Numbered from the stretch's first letter, positions 48,872-61,297 are shown. The stretch: DNA of 64,000 nucleotides from Harmonia axyridis (GCF_914767665.1 NC_059504.1:32767720-32831719), one strand, 5' to 3'. Program-made: numbers and translations. Notes: a model not told the origin generated them from the sequence alone.

Positions 48872-49082
48872 AGAAATAGAGAAAAATATTTATTGTGCCA
48901 CCTGCTCTGCTTTCTACGTAATACAATTTCATCAAGAAATGAATACATTGCATGAAATGGCAGGAATTGATTTCAGTAGGTACTAGGTCACGAATACTCT
49001 TTCTTGTCTACTTTCCACTGAAAACGAGCGCCTTAAAGTGGTTATTATAAATTTGGAATGAGAAATAAGTTGACTGGATCCA

Positions 49083-50260
49083 TATCAGGGGAATACTTCG
49101 ATTGTTGGATAATAAAGGTGGTAGCTGTCAATTTTGAAGCTATCACTTTTTGATATTTGACAGATAAAACTACTCCATTAGTGAAAATGGATCGATACAG
49201 GATTCCACAACGCATTGAAAATGTTGAAATTTTTCAGTCACAGTTCGCAAAACTAACTTTTGGGTTGTCGTGAAGCACCTTCTCGACCGGCAATAGTGAA
49301 ACTGGTGAAAAAATATGAGCTGTTGGATCAAGTTAAAGATGTAAAGTATAAAAATTGGGAATATTGCTGCTGTAGCTCGTAGGATTGACGAAAACCCAGG
49401 TTTGTCGATTCCTCGTCGATCTTGGGAATAAGGGAATCCCCAAACGACATGACACCATATTTTGCATAAAGACTCAACCTTTCTACATACACGCATGCAA
49501 GTCGGCCAACTTGGCATGAACAGACTAAATTGTGACACTTGCATGAGAATGTATAGCGGAAATTGGAGCTTTAGTTCAGCAAGAAGTTTGGCTTCTTCTT
49601 CTCTTTCATTTGAAAAAACATCATTTTGTGCCTAAACGATGTTTCAATTTCAGGACTCTATTATCAGTATTAGCGGAGATATACATTTTTTTCGATATGG
49701 CTCATAGCTCGAAAACATAAGAAGGTGGCCAAAAATGAATACATCTCTCAGTTTCTCAGAAGAAGAGATTTTGTCTATCTCTTCTGATTTAAAAGTTGTA
49801 GTGCTAAAACATCGAAATTTGTCCACCCTGTACATGTAGAGATGTCAGCGAACAACATACTTCATAATCGACTTTGCTTGACATGCCAAATTGGCATGCG
49901 TATAGACAGCAGGCTTTTAGTCTTGGAACTTCTAAAGTTCAGTTAACACAAGAACTCAAGCTGGTCGATCAACGATCAACGACGTCGGATCTTCGCTGTT
50001 TGGGTCTTTGAAATGCATCAAAATGATCTGGATTTTCATCTAAAAATCATCTTCAGTGATGAAGCCCATTTTCATCTAATGTGTAGAATTGGCATATTTG
50101 AAGTTCGAAAAGCCAAAGAATGATTAATGAAAAGCCTTTCCATTCTCAACATGTCACTGTTTCGTGTGGTTTTTGGGTTGGTGGTGTGATCTTACTAATT
50201 CGAAAATGAGGCTGGTGCAACTGTTACGGTGAATAGAATATGCTACCGAGCTATGATTGA
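49083..50260 (+). pseudogene. Tc1/mariner-type transposase relic, copy 6 (longest in the window)
   Basis: The leader (GTAGCTGTCAATTTTGAAGC..., CTACTCCATTAGTGAAAATG) and N-terminal zone match copies 2 and 4 but continue further. Near 49385-49430 is IDENPGLSIPRRSWE-like sequence. At 49960-50060 come LNDQRRRIFAVWVF-type sequence and DFHLKIIFSDEAHFHL, the first catalytic region with DEAHF. Near 50105-50200 is PLHSQHVTVSCGFWVGGV-like sequence, and at 50205-50260 a glycine/valine block with NRICYRAMIDF. A foreign-looking segment of about 500 bp (49500-49960) lies in the middle. Stops are present in every frame and the C-terminal third is missing. Confidence 0.7.
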
Positions 50261-51422
50261 TTTCAACATTTCAACAAAATGGCTCTAGGTGTAAAGCGCC
50301 ATTTTTGAGTTCTATCATTTACGGATAATATAAATCATTTGGGGTCTTTGGGGAACAAGTAGGCAACGTGTTTCACTCTCAAATTGTATATAATATAAAT
50401 TGATTCATGAGAATAAGAAATTCCTGCGATTAACTCTTTCGTACATTTCAGAGTAATGATTTCATATAGGTGCGTTCGTGGGATATACTTAATCTCAAAG
50501 CTCTACTATCAAAAGTTCTCAACTCTGTTACCAAATATGATTTCTTCAATATTGCAATAGTATAGATCCAATGTAACTCGATACTCTACATGATCTACCC
50601 GAACAAAATTGGTCCAACGATTATTCGCAATCAGTTTATTGGATAGTTGCAAAGAGAATTTCTGATTACCACAAACTCGCACTCATTAAGATCGTTATCG
50701 ATCCAAATCAATAATTTCGACATGGGTACCTTGTGCGTCTGTAAACCGTCTATCCTTTCCAGAGTGGTTTAATGAACTTGCATAAAAAAACGATTGGCAT
50801 TCCATCTAGGTCGCCCGATCTATTGGTGAATATTGTGGAAACCGTTAATCAATTTGGAGTAGTCGCGATTGGAATGATATCAATACATATCAATGATATC
50901 CTTATCCTTTCATTGCCAAAACCAATACATATAATCGATATCTTTGGCTTTCCCTAACGTGCCTCTACAAATTTCACACCTATATGGCGTCAAAGCTAGC
51001 TTAAGACGGTCATTTCTTTATAATGATGGTCCAAAAGTTCTCCCAGCAATTACATCGTAACCTCGATCTCCACGAGCCCTACTTTGATTTATCCGGAAAC
51101 ATCATTTCCGGTAGTTGGCTAACGTCCTAGATTCATCTTACATCCTTTCTTACACGAAGATGACTAATGAATATTCATTTGGTTTGAAAGAACATCATCG
51201 GATTGTCCATGATTATTAAGATTTAATTATTGATTACTCTGAAATTTATAGCGGTTAGATACCGCCTCGTTTTTATACAATGTATTTCATAATTATATCC
51301 CAAAACTTCATTCATGGTTCATTTTTGAAGGTGGTTTATCTAAAATTGACTCGTTTCACATAAAAGTATATAATTTTGAAATACTTCATGAACCCAGATT
51401 ATCAACTATTCATGATTCTACG
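50261..51422. other. Unassigned interval
   Basis: No feature recognised. Confidence 0.35.
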
Positions 51423-51585
51423 CAGTAGCGACGTCATCTTTCAAAAACAGGGCTGGCCAAGAGGGGTCGGATTTTTTTTTGGGGGGGCCAAAGTAAAGCG
51501 AAATTATAATTCTGTTATTCTTTTAGCCTTACTTAGTATGTCAAATTTTAGGGGGGGTCCGCCCCCCCCCCTAGCGTCGCCACTG
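51423..51585. mobile_element. hAT-type miniature element (163 bp) with exact 8-bp target duplication
   Basis: ATTCTACG at 51415-51422 and again at 51586-51593 flank the element exactly. The left end CAGTAGCGACG and the right end CGTCGCCACTG are terminal inverted repeats with one mismatch. Internal runs of G (51480-51487) and C (51562-51571) add further pairing. An 8-bp duplication with CAGNGGCG-type ends is characteristic of hAT. There is no coding sequence. Confidence 0.9.
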
Positions 51586-51593
51586 ATTCTACG

Positions 51594-53504
51594 CCAAAAG
51601 GTTAATCAAATCATGACTTTTTCAAGTAATTTTACGTTTTTTACGTGATTTAAAGTTTCAATACTCACCGTTTCCAACTTTATTGCTGTTGAATGTGGAC
51701 GTAATTTTTCAAGCTTTTAAGAATCGCTTCCTCTTCAACCCCTGCAAGTTCACTTCTGAATATAGGCCTTTCCTATTCTTTCAAGATCGATTTGTTTTAA
51801 TTCAAAGTCTATACATTTGAGGATGTTTATGAGATCACTCCGCGTTTAAGTTAACGATTTAACGGTTAAGTGGAGAGTTTCTCAACGAAATTTCCGCTGA
51901 CAATTTGTGCTAGTGTGCTGAAAAAAAAACGTTTAATTAAGCTGCAGAAACTTCAGAAATGTTATTCCTAACGATTAAAAGTACATGAAGATCAGAAGGT
52001 GATTCGGGATTTTAAAGGATTGAAATTTTCGATTGTATCCGTGTTAATTTCGGAGTATATCTTTCTCTACGTTGGAGAAATAATATGTAACAACATTCAT
52101 TGTGCCGAATGAATGCTTGTCCAATAAAACGCAACGGGTTTATGTGGAGGATGTTCCGTATTAACACCTGATGAAATAAAAAACATGCAAGAAGAAAAAA
52201 TATCTTGAATACAAATACAAGGATAAGGATAAGATTAAGAGAATATAATTCAACTTATAAAGAGGAGTACATACGTTTAATGAAACAAAATTGACTAAAA
52301 AGAAGTAGGTGCATTGTAAGCAAAACTGAATAACAAACAGTTCATAAAACAAAAAGTCGATACTCCATTTATTATCTTGAAAGCTAATAATAAAAGCCAA
52401 TAAACAACTAACGACTCCAATATAAATGCAATCTTCGGGTAATCCTGCAAAAACAGATATAGATATAAAAGCAATCAATAAATTCGAAAAACGCTCTATA
52501 TTAATAAAATTCACGAAAGAAATATGAAATTGGTAGAGAAATCGAAAACAAATTTGTAAGGATCAAGAATTAAAGGAAACAAAATTTGAAAAAATATGAG
52601 TCTTCAAATGCATAAAACACCTGAACTCCGTACCAGATGAAGAAGATAAAATAGAAATTAATCTCAGTAATAAGAGCGAAAAGAAGATTCAAACTGGGCA
52701 GTATTGAAATATAAACCCATCATCAATGTTCAAGAAACTTATGACAAACAAGTACAGAAGGAGCCTTTGTTTTCAAGAAATTTATTGTTCCGAAATGTGT
52801 GAAATATAACATATGGAAAAATGAATTGGAGATGTAACATTTGGAATGTTCGATTAAACCAAGGAATAAATTTTTTATATTTATACTCAACCACTAACAC
52901 CGAACTTGTGAAACTGAAATAATCAGATATTTAACAGAGGAATCTATTTTAATGTGAGAAATCCAATTCGAAAGGAACGGAAATATTTGTATATTTTTCT
53001 TCTAGTGTATATATACAAAGTAAATATCGAGCAGCCATAAGAAATTGAACATTGAAAACATATTATACAAATCCAGAGTAAAACTCATATCTGCCAGAAT
53101 ACTAGGTACTTGTTATGATATTGGGTCATTTGATGATGACATCTCAGCCTTCGGATAAACAATATTGATTTCGTTTAATTTTGTAATATTCGCTTATGAA
53201 ACTGAAGATACAAGGTCCAAGTTTAAGGCTAACAGATTGGGATCTTGTTCATGGAAACATAATTAGATAAACCTGCTCAACACTGAGCTATTAGAAAATT
53301 ATTTTGGTATAGATGAAAAGATGAGAAGAATCTCTTTTTCTATATAGAATTTGAAATATCAGGAAAACGATTACTTATTTTTTTTTAAGAAATTCAAATA
53401 ATTTTCATTGTCAGTTGAAATATCATACTTATATTTAATTCTGAAAAATGCAAATCTTATTGCCTGGATAAGTTGGTTCTTTTCTGTGATTGTGTATACA
53501 ATTA
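51594..53504. other. Unassigned interval
   Basis: Nothing supported. The 117-codon hydrophobic minus-strand frame at 52161-52514 was considered and rejected. Confidence 0.35.
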
Positions 53505-53665
53505 TTTCACCTCCTTTGAGAGCTTTAGATCTCTTATGAGATTTTTCAGTTCATTTTGACTGACACACTCCGGAGTTGTTATTTCTGTATCATCTTCTGG
53601 GACATCAGGAAGTCTGCTGAAATATGGAACGAGTATTCCTCCCGAATGAACTATAGATTTTCCTG
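53385..53665 (-). pseudogene. Fragment of a repetitive arthropod protein family of unknown function
   Basis: The minus strand near 53508-53645 reads GGILVPYFSRLPDVPEDDTE, then an ECVSQNELKNLIRDLKLSKE segment. After a frame change (53505 downward) it continues EKNQLIQAIRFAFFR. The order S-Q-x-EL-x-x-L-x-RDL-x-L-K, then EKN-L...FFR, resembles the N-terminal part of an uncharacterised protein family that I recall as recurring in many copies in arthropod genomes, often near mobile DNA. The rest of that protein is not found. The assignment rests on these short blocks only. Confidence 0.35.
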
Positions 53666-54644
53666 AAAAATCTAAATCAGGCTATGCACATTATTTTGTT
53701 TCTATTGTTTTAATTTATGCCTTTAATATTAACGGGACAAAATAGTATCAATAATGATACTTTCACGGTTCCCTCCAAACCATTGAGGAATTTCCTCATT
53801 CCAACTGTCTCAAATGATCAACACATACAAAAAAAAAGAAGGGAACAATATTTATCCTGATCTCACAAACGAATACAAAAAAGGCAAGATTACGTTATGA
53901 TGAACGTTATGATTCAGGAAAGTGTCAATGTATCGATACCAAATAATAGTAGGTAATATTTTAAAAATTGAGAAACAAAAAAGGAGAATTGAATAAATCA
54001 AGCAATATAAATATTGAAAATTGCAGTTACTATACCTTTCACATCAATGGTAAAATTATTGTTGATGACTATTTATATTGAATTGAATATACTTTCAAAT
54101 TGCCCTCATTCAAAAGAAGACTTGAACAGAAAGATGGATGAGATGAGATACAAATTCTCCCGCATATCTTAACGATCCTCAAATAGCAGAACGAAGCAAT
54201 TCCAAAAAATCCGCAAACGAAAATAAACGAATAGCATTTCCGCTACCATATTTTCCAGATGCGAGCTGAAGCACTAAAAGATGAGTGACGAGGCTAGCAG
54301 TGCATTTGATGATGGAGGACTATTTTCGAAACGATATTTATCGATGGCGAATAACAAATCGACTAGATAATATAAACCTGAAAGTTATTCCTCAGAACAT
54401 GCAACAGGCGAAACAGATTAATTCAACAACCCATCCACTATAAATATTTTGACCTTGATTATCCTGCCAAGTAATTCGAAACAAATCAGACTAATAATAC
54501 ACTAAATATATCATGAACTACGATTGTATAATGTCAAACATTTTTCAGAGATAAGGGATCTTTGCAGGAATCTCGTTACAACTGAGCGAGATGTTTTCGT
54601 GTGTTGAACACACGTGAATTTTAAATTCATATATTTTTCATCAT
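53666..54644. other. Unassigned interval
   Basis: No feature recognised. Confidence 0.35.
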
Positions 54645-54744
54645 CATTTTTTTTATAATTTCACACTTGTAATTCTGTACGTTAATGAGGATAAAGCACC
54701 TTTCGTACGATGTAAACTGTCCCGAGTATTACAGCCTTCTGCAT
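54645..54744 (-). pseudogene. 3' end of a PD-(D/E)XK retrotransposon (last 20 codons and UTR)
   Basis: The minus strand from 54744 reads MQKAVILGTVYIVRKVLYPH and stops at 54682-54684. It is nearly the same as the end of the protein at 2-601 (MQKAVILGTVGIIR). A short UTR follows, ending ACAAGTGTGAA, then an A-rich tail at 54645-54655. It is truncated at its 5' side by the (TA)n tract. Confidence 0.7.
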
Positions 54745-54756
54745 AAATAAATAAAT

Positions 54757-54760
<4 letters not shown>

Positions 54761-54834
<74 letters not shown>
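54761..54834. repeat. (TA)n microsatellite
   Basis: A TA tract between two same-strand retrotransposon 3' ends, directly next to the poly(A) of the second. Confidence 0.95.
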
Positions 54835-54849
<15 letters not shown>

Positions 54850-54912
54850 CACACTTTCGTGGGATTATCTGGTATTGTCCGGGCACGCGTGCGCCAAGGA
54901 CAACCCCGTCTG
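54835..54912 (-). other. 3' UTR and poly(A) of a second PD-(D/E)XK retrotransposon copy
   Basis: On the minus strand the sequence ...TTGTCCTTGGCGCACGCGTG...AATCCCACGAAAGTGTGAA is followed by about 16 A. It matches the UTR at 602-677 (TTACCCTTGGCC...CCCACGAAAGTGTGAAGC). Only about 60 bp of the element are present, an extreme 5' truncation. Confidence 0.65.
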
Positions 54913-54914
54913 TA

Positions 54915-56290
54915 TATATCGGGTGTCCCAAGGTGAGTGGCCTATTAGATTATTATGGAAACTATTGATGGTAAAGATTTCAAATTTTGTGGATAGATAT
55001 TTGGCCATGTAAGGTACATTTTTAAAATAATTTCACATTTCCAGTGTTGCCGGATGTACGACAATTTGGCAACAACTTTGTTATTTTGAGTAGGACATCC
55101 GGTATTTCTATTTTTTTTATGATACTCCATAAAATATTGAATCTATTCACTCTTACTTGTCCATCCCTATCTTCAACGGTTTTTGAGTTATTAATTATTT
55201 TTCGAAATTTTTGATCAAATTGGCGTATTACGAAAATGACTCTAGTTCGTTCAATATTTGAGATTTAAGTCAGAAATTTTGCAAGTCGTTAGATATTGAT
55301 CTGATCTGTGTCACTGCTCTTGAATTATGGTTGTCAATAATACAGGACGGACCAAAAAAAATCATCATTTGCCAAGTTACAAAATTGTAAAAAAGTCTAT
55401 TTTTTCAAATTAGACACCTAGTATATTTTTCAATTTTTGGAATCAGTACAACACACTCTACAATTTTTCTATTCACGTCCCTTTACCTATCTCAACTGGA
55501 TTCCGAGTTATATGCCTTATATGTGTATATCTTTCTTGAGCCATTATTTATAGAAAAACCTCGGAACAAAACACCTGTTAGGCAATTATTGTTTATTTTG
55601 ACATTTATGGATTGAACTGATTCATTGATATATCGATCTATGAACCACATAGAGAACATAACAATACAAAAGATATTAACACTTATTGAATCAATGTGAA
55701 ATCTAATAAACGCATATAACTCGGAATCCAGTTGAGATAGGTATAGGGACGTGAATAGAAAAATTGTAGAGTGTGTTGTATTAATTCCAAAAATTGAAAA
55801 ATATACTAGGTGTCTAATTTGAAAAAATAGACTTTTTCACAATTTTGTAACTTGGCCGTCCTGTATTATTGACAACCATAATTCAAGAGCAGTGACACAG
55901 ATCAGATCAATATCTAACGACTTGCAAAATTTCTGACTTAAATCTCAAATATTGAACGAACTAGAGTCATTTTCGTAATACGCCAATTTGATCAAAAATT
56001 TCGAAAAATAATTAATAACTCAAAAACCGTTGAAGATAGGGATGGAAAAGTAAGAGTGAATAGATTCAATATTTTATGGAGTATCATAAAAAAAATAGAA
56101 ATACCGGATGTCCTATTCAAAATAACAAAGTTGTTGCCAAATTGTGGTACATCCGGCAACACTGGAAATGTGAAATTATTTTAAAAATATACCTAACATG
56201 GCCAAATATCTATCCACAAAATTTGAAATTTTTACCATCAATAGTTTCCATAATAATCTAATAGGCCACTCACCTTGGGACACCCGATAT
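54915..56290. mobile_element. 1.38-kb foldback element with about 590-bp arms
   Basis: TATATCGGGTGTCCCAAGG at 54915 and its complement ending at 56290 open arms of about 590 bp that are nearly identical (sparse substitutions). They enclose a unique loop of about 190 bp (about 55530-55715). The left arm has about 24 bp near 55350-55375 that are absent from the right. The matching open frames 54945-55130 and 56076-56261 are the same arm sequence read twice and not genes. The ends are a variant of the TACAGGGTG theme. Confidence 0.85.
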
Positions 56291-57409
56291 ACACAGGGTG
56301 AGTCTTTGACTTGTACATATATTTCAACCGAAGATTCTTGAGGTCAAAAGAAACACTTTTTTCATTTACCATTTTTTCCGATTCGGCCCTGTTAAAAAGA
56401 TATACCCATTTTAAATTTTCATAATGAGCTAATTCACCCCTGGTAACCGGAACACTGAAGTTTTCGCAAGTATAAGATATACAATTTGAACCTTGGAAAT
56501 AAGCTACTAGATTGGAAAAACCATCATAAACTCACTTTTAACATTCCATTTGTTGAACAAAGTAGTATTTATAATACAATAAATGAGTTATCCCAATTTC
56601 ATTGACGATAAAGATTAAATATTTTTCTCTTGATTTGCTATTTCATTTTCGATAATCATAACGAATTGAGCTCGCTACCACCCATATTAGCTTAGCTCTG
56701 ATACTCATAATTCATATCCATTCATTTATTATATCGCATTTATAATATATCGTTGTTTATTTCATTTCGTACAAGAATTGCCATTTAACCTCACATTCTC
56801 AAATAATTAATATTCATCATTTCATCTGTAAAAGTTCTTCTGTGTGGATACAAAATAAACAAGTGTGCATTCTGATAGAAAGTAATTCCTTTATGAAATG
56901 AAGCATTTGATTTGTTCCAACTATCTCATAAAAATAAAAATAATGATCTGCTTCAATATTTTTGGAGCCATCAGTGTGAATATATGGAAATGAAGTTTTA
57001 TGGCTCTGTTATCAATGGAAAATGTTAGACTGCACTTGTAATCCAATTTGTTCTATACTATGTACCTACATTATAGCCAACTCTACTACTTGATTCTTCT
57101 TGATTTTGCCATTGAAAATAAATGAGAAGTATTCAATATACTTAAATTCAACGTGAATGTGATCGCATGTGTTTCTGAGTTGCTCTACATTATTTATTTT
57201 TAAACTATTAGTTTAATCTTTTTATTGTTGATTTCACGATTCAACCGTGAGTAAATGTAATAGTTTCTCATCATCAAGTTGGTTATTTTTTGATTTGTTG
57301 AATAACTGAAGGAGAGTTAATTTCATTTTCCTCTATAAAGATCTGAACGAGTTGTGGAGAATGTTATCACTTATCCGTCTGCTGTTGCGGGTGCTTATCT
57401 TATCTCGAT

Positions 57410-58151
57410 ATGGGGAAGCCGTGTTTTTGCTGCAAAAAAGTGTACGACGATCACCTTTCATTAACGTGTTCTGTTTGTCAACATTTATATGGGAATTCCT
57501 GTGTAGGAATGAATAGTTCCGAAGTGCGAAGTGCGAAACTCGAAAAAATCTATCTCGTGGAATTGTAACAAATGTGAAAGTATTGGAAGTGACATTATGT
57601 CACTCAAAAGTATAATTGTCTCGTTACAAAAGGAAATAAGTGAACTTCAATCATCTATTGCTACTTCCTCACAAACGATAAAAATACAAGATGAATCTTT
57701 TGAAGAAATCGTTCAAGAGTTGGAAGATCGTATGCAGCGCAAGACCAACATCATGCTCTATGGTTTGATTGAGCCTTCCCAATATATAGCTGTGGAAGTT
57801 AGAGCTCAGACGGATATTAAAAGTGTGGAGGAAGCCCTGAAATTCGTAAATCCTGATGTTCAGTTGGACATTAGGATTAGGGTTGGGAAATTTTCTGCAT
57901 CTACTGGGAAACCACGTCCATTGAAGATAACTCTAAATTCTGATGCTGCTGTGTGTCAGCTCTTGAGTAGATCCGGACAACTTAGAAAGTATAGGAAACA
58001 CCCAAACCTATTTCTTTCATCGGATTGTACTCCTAGGCAGAATGAATACTTTAGACGAGTAAAAGCTGAATTCGAGCGCAGAAAAAATGATGGTGAGAGT
58101 GTGCAGATGAGATTCGTTCGAGGTATTCCCACAATAAAGCCTTTAAACTAA
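57410..58151 (+). pseudogene. ORF1 with PHD-like zinc finger, coiled coil and RNA-binding domain
   Basis: From ATG 57410 the frame reads MGKPCFCCKKVYDDHLSLTC followed by SVCQHLYGNSCVGM, the C-x-C...C-x-x-C...C half of a PHD-like finger. A 7-bp tandem duplication (GAAGTGC twice, 57521-57534) then shifts the frame by one. The new frame supplies WNCNKCE, completing the finger, then a helical coiled-coil stretch (about 57597-57720). A domain follows with RKTNIMLYGLIEPS, RVGKF, RPLKITL and SDCTPRQNEYFRRV, which fits the RNA-binding and C-terminal part of non-LTR ORF1 proteins. Such ORF1 proteins coat the element RNA. Except for this duplication the ORF looks intact to TAA at 58149-58151. Confidence 0.75.
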
Positions 58152-58199
58152 TAATACCCGATTGCATGCATTATAAACTCTCTTGCTTCTATCAAAATG

Positions 58200-61008
58200 T
58201 TAAGAGGTTTGAATTCTAAAACTAATGATTTTTACTGTTCCATCTCAGCCTCCGATTACGATATCATCTGCCTAAGTGAAACATGAGAGTGTTTATGACT
58301 CAGAACTGTTCACCGATAATAATTGTGTGTATCGCTGTGACAGGAATCTAGCTTTGTGTAAATCTTCCACGGGAGGAGGTGTGCTGCTTGCCATTGATAG
58401 GAAGTATCGTTCTGAAACTTTAGATCTGTCGGTGTTACGTAGCTTGGCTCCTTCTATAGATATAGTGGGCTGCAAGTTGTATACGGGATCGATGTGTATT
58501 TTTGTTTTTGTGATTAATATTCCTCCTAACGTGAACAACATTATATACGGACATTTTTTTGATGCTCTTGGATCTATGGATTTGATGCAGGATAGAAACT
58601 TATTGTTTGTTGGCGACTTCAATGCTCCTTTGTACAACAGCGGTCATAATGCTGATGATAGGTCCATTACAGTATCGATGTTTTCTGAAATATTGGAACT
58701 CAAGCAATTTCATAATATCGTTAATTGTAACAGTAGAATGCTGGATCTTGTACTAACAAATTTATATTTGTCACCACCGGAGAATGCAGCCGGTTTAGTT
58801 GATATTGATCCATACCATCCCCCTCTCCTAATATACTTCGGTGTACGATCTCCTAATCCTCATAATTTTGGAGTTCATGATTCCTATAAAGAGTTCAATT
58901 TCAAGAAGGCTGACTTTAGGATGATGTATGAGATGATAGGTGCCCAGGACTGGTCTGAGGTAATGGGTGCTGTTCACCCTGATGAGGCTTGCGACGCTCT
59001 TTATTCAGTCTTGAATAGTATTTTCAATGTCACTGTTCCTTACAAGAAGTTGAGGACCCGAAGATTTCCGCATTGGTATACGTCAGAGCTTATCAAGCTA
59101 ATACGCATGAAGGAGCGCTGTTATCATAGGTATAAACGCTATAATAGTGCCAATGATTTTAATCAATTCCGTTCTATCAGATCAACTATTAAGTCAAGAA
59201 CTAAAATACTGTACAGAAATTTCATATCGTCGGCGGAACACTCAATAAGTGATGATCCGAGAAGTTTTTGTTTTTGGGCTTTTATTCAGGACAGAAAGGG
59301 ATACACGAGGATTCCTGGTGTTGTGAAGGATGGCGACATATCTTACAGCAGTCCGGCTGGAGTTGTTGGTGCATTCGCCGATTTTTTCGGGTCGGTTTAT
59401 GCAACTGATACTGTGTTAATTGTGATGGAATTGAGGAAATGTGTGACCAGAATTTTATTTCAGTTGAAAGTGTATCGGATAGTGAGGTTAGATCGGCTGC
59501 GCGAAAACTTAGTAACAAACTGACGGCCGGGCCAGATTTGATTCCTAGTTTCGTTGTGAAAGACTGCATTGGTGTTTTGATGTTCCCACTCAAACATATT
59601 TATAATTTGATTTTAAAAACAAGCACATTTCCGACCAGATGGAAAGCTGTAAAAATCATTCCTGTGCTCAAGAAGGGCGACCCCTCCATCATAAGTAATT
59701 ACAGACCTATATCTATATTGTGTAATTTTTCTAAATTATTTGAGATACTTTTGTTTAACGCCATATATCCTAGAGTTAGAAACGGTATTGCAGCGGAACA
59801 GCATGGTTTCATGAAAAAAAGGTCATGTTCAACTAGCTCAATTGAATTTTCGCAATTCGTATATGAAAGATTGGATTTGGGTGGACAAGTTGATGTTATA
59901 TACACTGATTTTCAAAAGGCTTTCGATAAGATTAATCATAAAATTCTTACTGCGAAAATTAAAAATCTTTTTTGCTTTTCGAATGCATTAACTGATCTTG
60001 TTGAATCCTATTTGAGTCATCGTCGGCAGTTTGTTCAAATCGAAAATTGTAGATCTAGAGATATTGAAGTTATTTCAGGAGTGCCTCAGGGGTCTAACCT
60101 AGGACCGTTATTATTTATCCTATTTATCCTTATCCTTATTTATTTTATCCTTCTACAGATAATAAAGAACTTGAAATTAGCTTATGCTGATGATTTTAAA
60201 ATTTATGCGGAAATTTCATCTGCTGATGACTGTTTAAGTTTGCAGGAAGACATGGATGTTGTAAATGGGTGGTGTAACAGTAATAAATTTCATTTGAATG
60301 TATCGAAATGTAGCGTAGTGTCTTACACGCGGAAGAAGGAAGTACATCTGTTTAACTATAACATTAGGGGTATAAATCTCTCTCGGTTTACTGAAATCAA
60401 GGACCTGGGTTTGGTATTTGATCAAAGATTTTCTTTCATACCACATATAACTCAACTAATTTTATCGGCATGTAGGATATATGGTTTCATTGTACGGAAC
60501 GCGAGATTTTTTGAGAATTCGTCAACAATAATTCACCTATTTAACGCGTTGGTCGGAAGTAAGCTCGAGTATGGTTGTCTTATTTGGCACCCAATCTATA
60601 ACTGTCATGCTCGCCATCTAGAGACTGTACAAAGAAGGTTTTTGAAGTGGCTTTCATTTCGAGAGGATGGACTGTACCCCCCTAGGGGATACGATCATAG
60701 TATCTTATTATCAAGATTCAATTTGAAAAGCCTTGAATGCAGACGAGTTTACATGTCAAGTTCCTTCATGGTCTTCTGGGTGGTAGGATTGGCTGCGTTG
60801 AGTTGCTGAGTAAGCTAGATTTTCTCGTACCTCGCCCGAATGCTAGGACCAGATACCTTTTCTATGTTAGTACACCAAGAACTAATTTACTTTTGCAGTC
60901 ACCACTTAGATATGCTTGTTCCGTTGTTAATTCTATAGCGGATAGATGTGATCTGCATTATCAATCTCTAGATTATATCTGTGATTTATATTCAAATGAA
61001 AACATCTG
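58200..61008 (+). pseudogene. ORF2 (endonuclease + reverse transcriptase) of the PHD-type CR1-like element
   Basis: It starts shortly after ORF1. The endonuclease opens with SDYDIICLSET, immediately followed by a stop/frame change near 58285. It continues in frame 58276-59523 with GGGVLLAI, VGDFNAP and MLDLVLTN; the usual SDH motif is replaced by DPYHPP. A one-base shift near 59425 leads to 59439-60809: NYRPISILCNFSKLFE, QHGFMKKRSC, DFQKAFDKINH, SGVPQGSNLGPLLF and YADD at 60183-60194. Between PLLF and YADD a TTATCC/TTATTT repeat expansion (60111-60165) has replaced normal palm residues with ILFILILIYFILL. A shift near 60760 moves the C-terminus to frame 60737-61009. There are at least four lesions, so it is dead. 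Confidence 0.8.
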
Positions 61009-61064
61009 AAGTTAAGATGATCACACATGACATTGTATTGTATATGATTTCCATTTCTTTCTTG

Positions 61065-61069
<5 letters not shown>

Positions 61070-61100
<31 letters not shown>
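61070..61100. repeat. (TA)n tract followed by a T-run
   Basis: A simple repeat in the 3' UTR of the CR1-like element. Confidence 0.9.
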
Positions 61101-61108
<8 letters not shown>

Positions 61109-61297
61109 TTCGCGGGGTCTGAAAACTGTCTGTTGGGGTGTATATGGGTTGTTTATCTATTAGTTTTCATTGTTTTATTGGATTAAGTTCATGATATAGC
61201 ATATTTTTTTCTTTATAAATTGTTATTAATTTTATATTGATTATTGTTTTTGTATTTCCTGTAATTGGGTACTATAACCTGTAGGAAATAAAGACTT

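Noticed and set aside
52161..52514. 117-codon hydrophobic minus-strand frame, considered as a chemoreceptor exon
   Set aside because: The hydrophobicity follows from T-rich codons. No conserved receptor signature or convincing splice sites were found and no neighbouring exon fits.
54945..55130. Two near-identical 61-codon frames (here and 56076-56261) suggesting a duplicated small gene
   Set aside because: They are the two arms of the 1.38-kb foldback read in opposite directions, with no coding signature.
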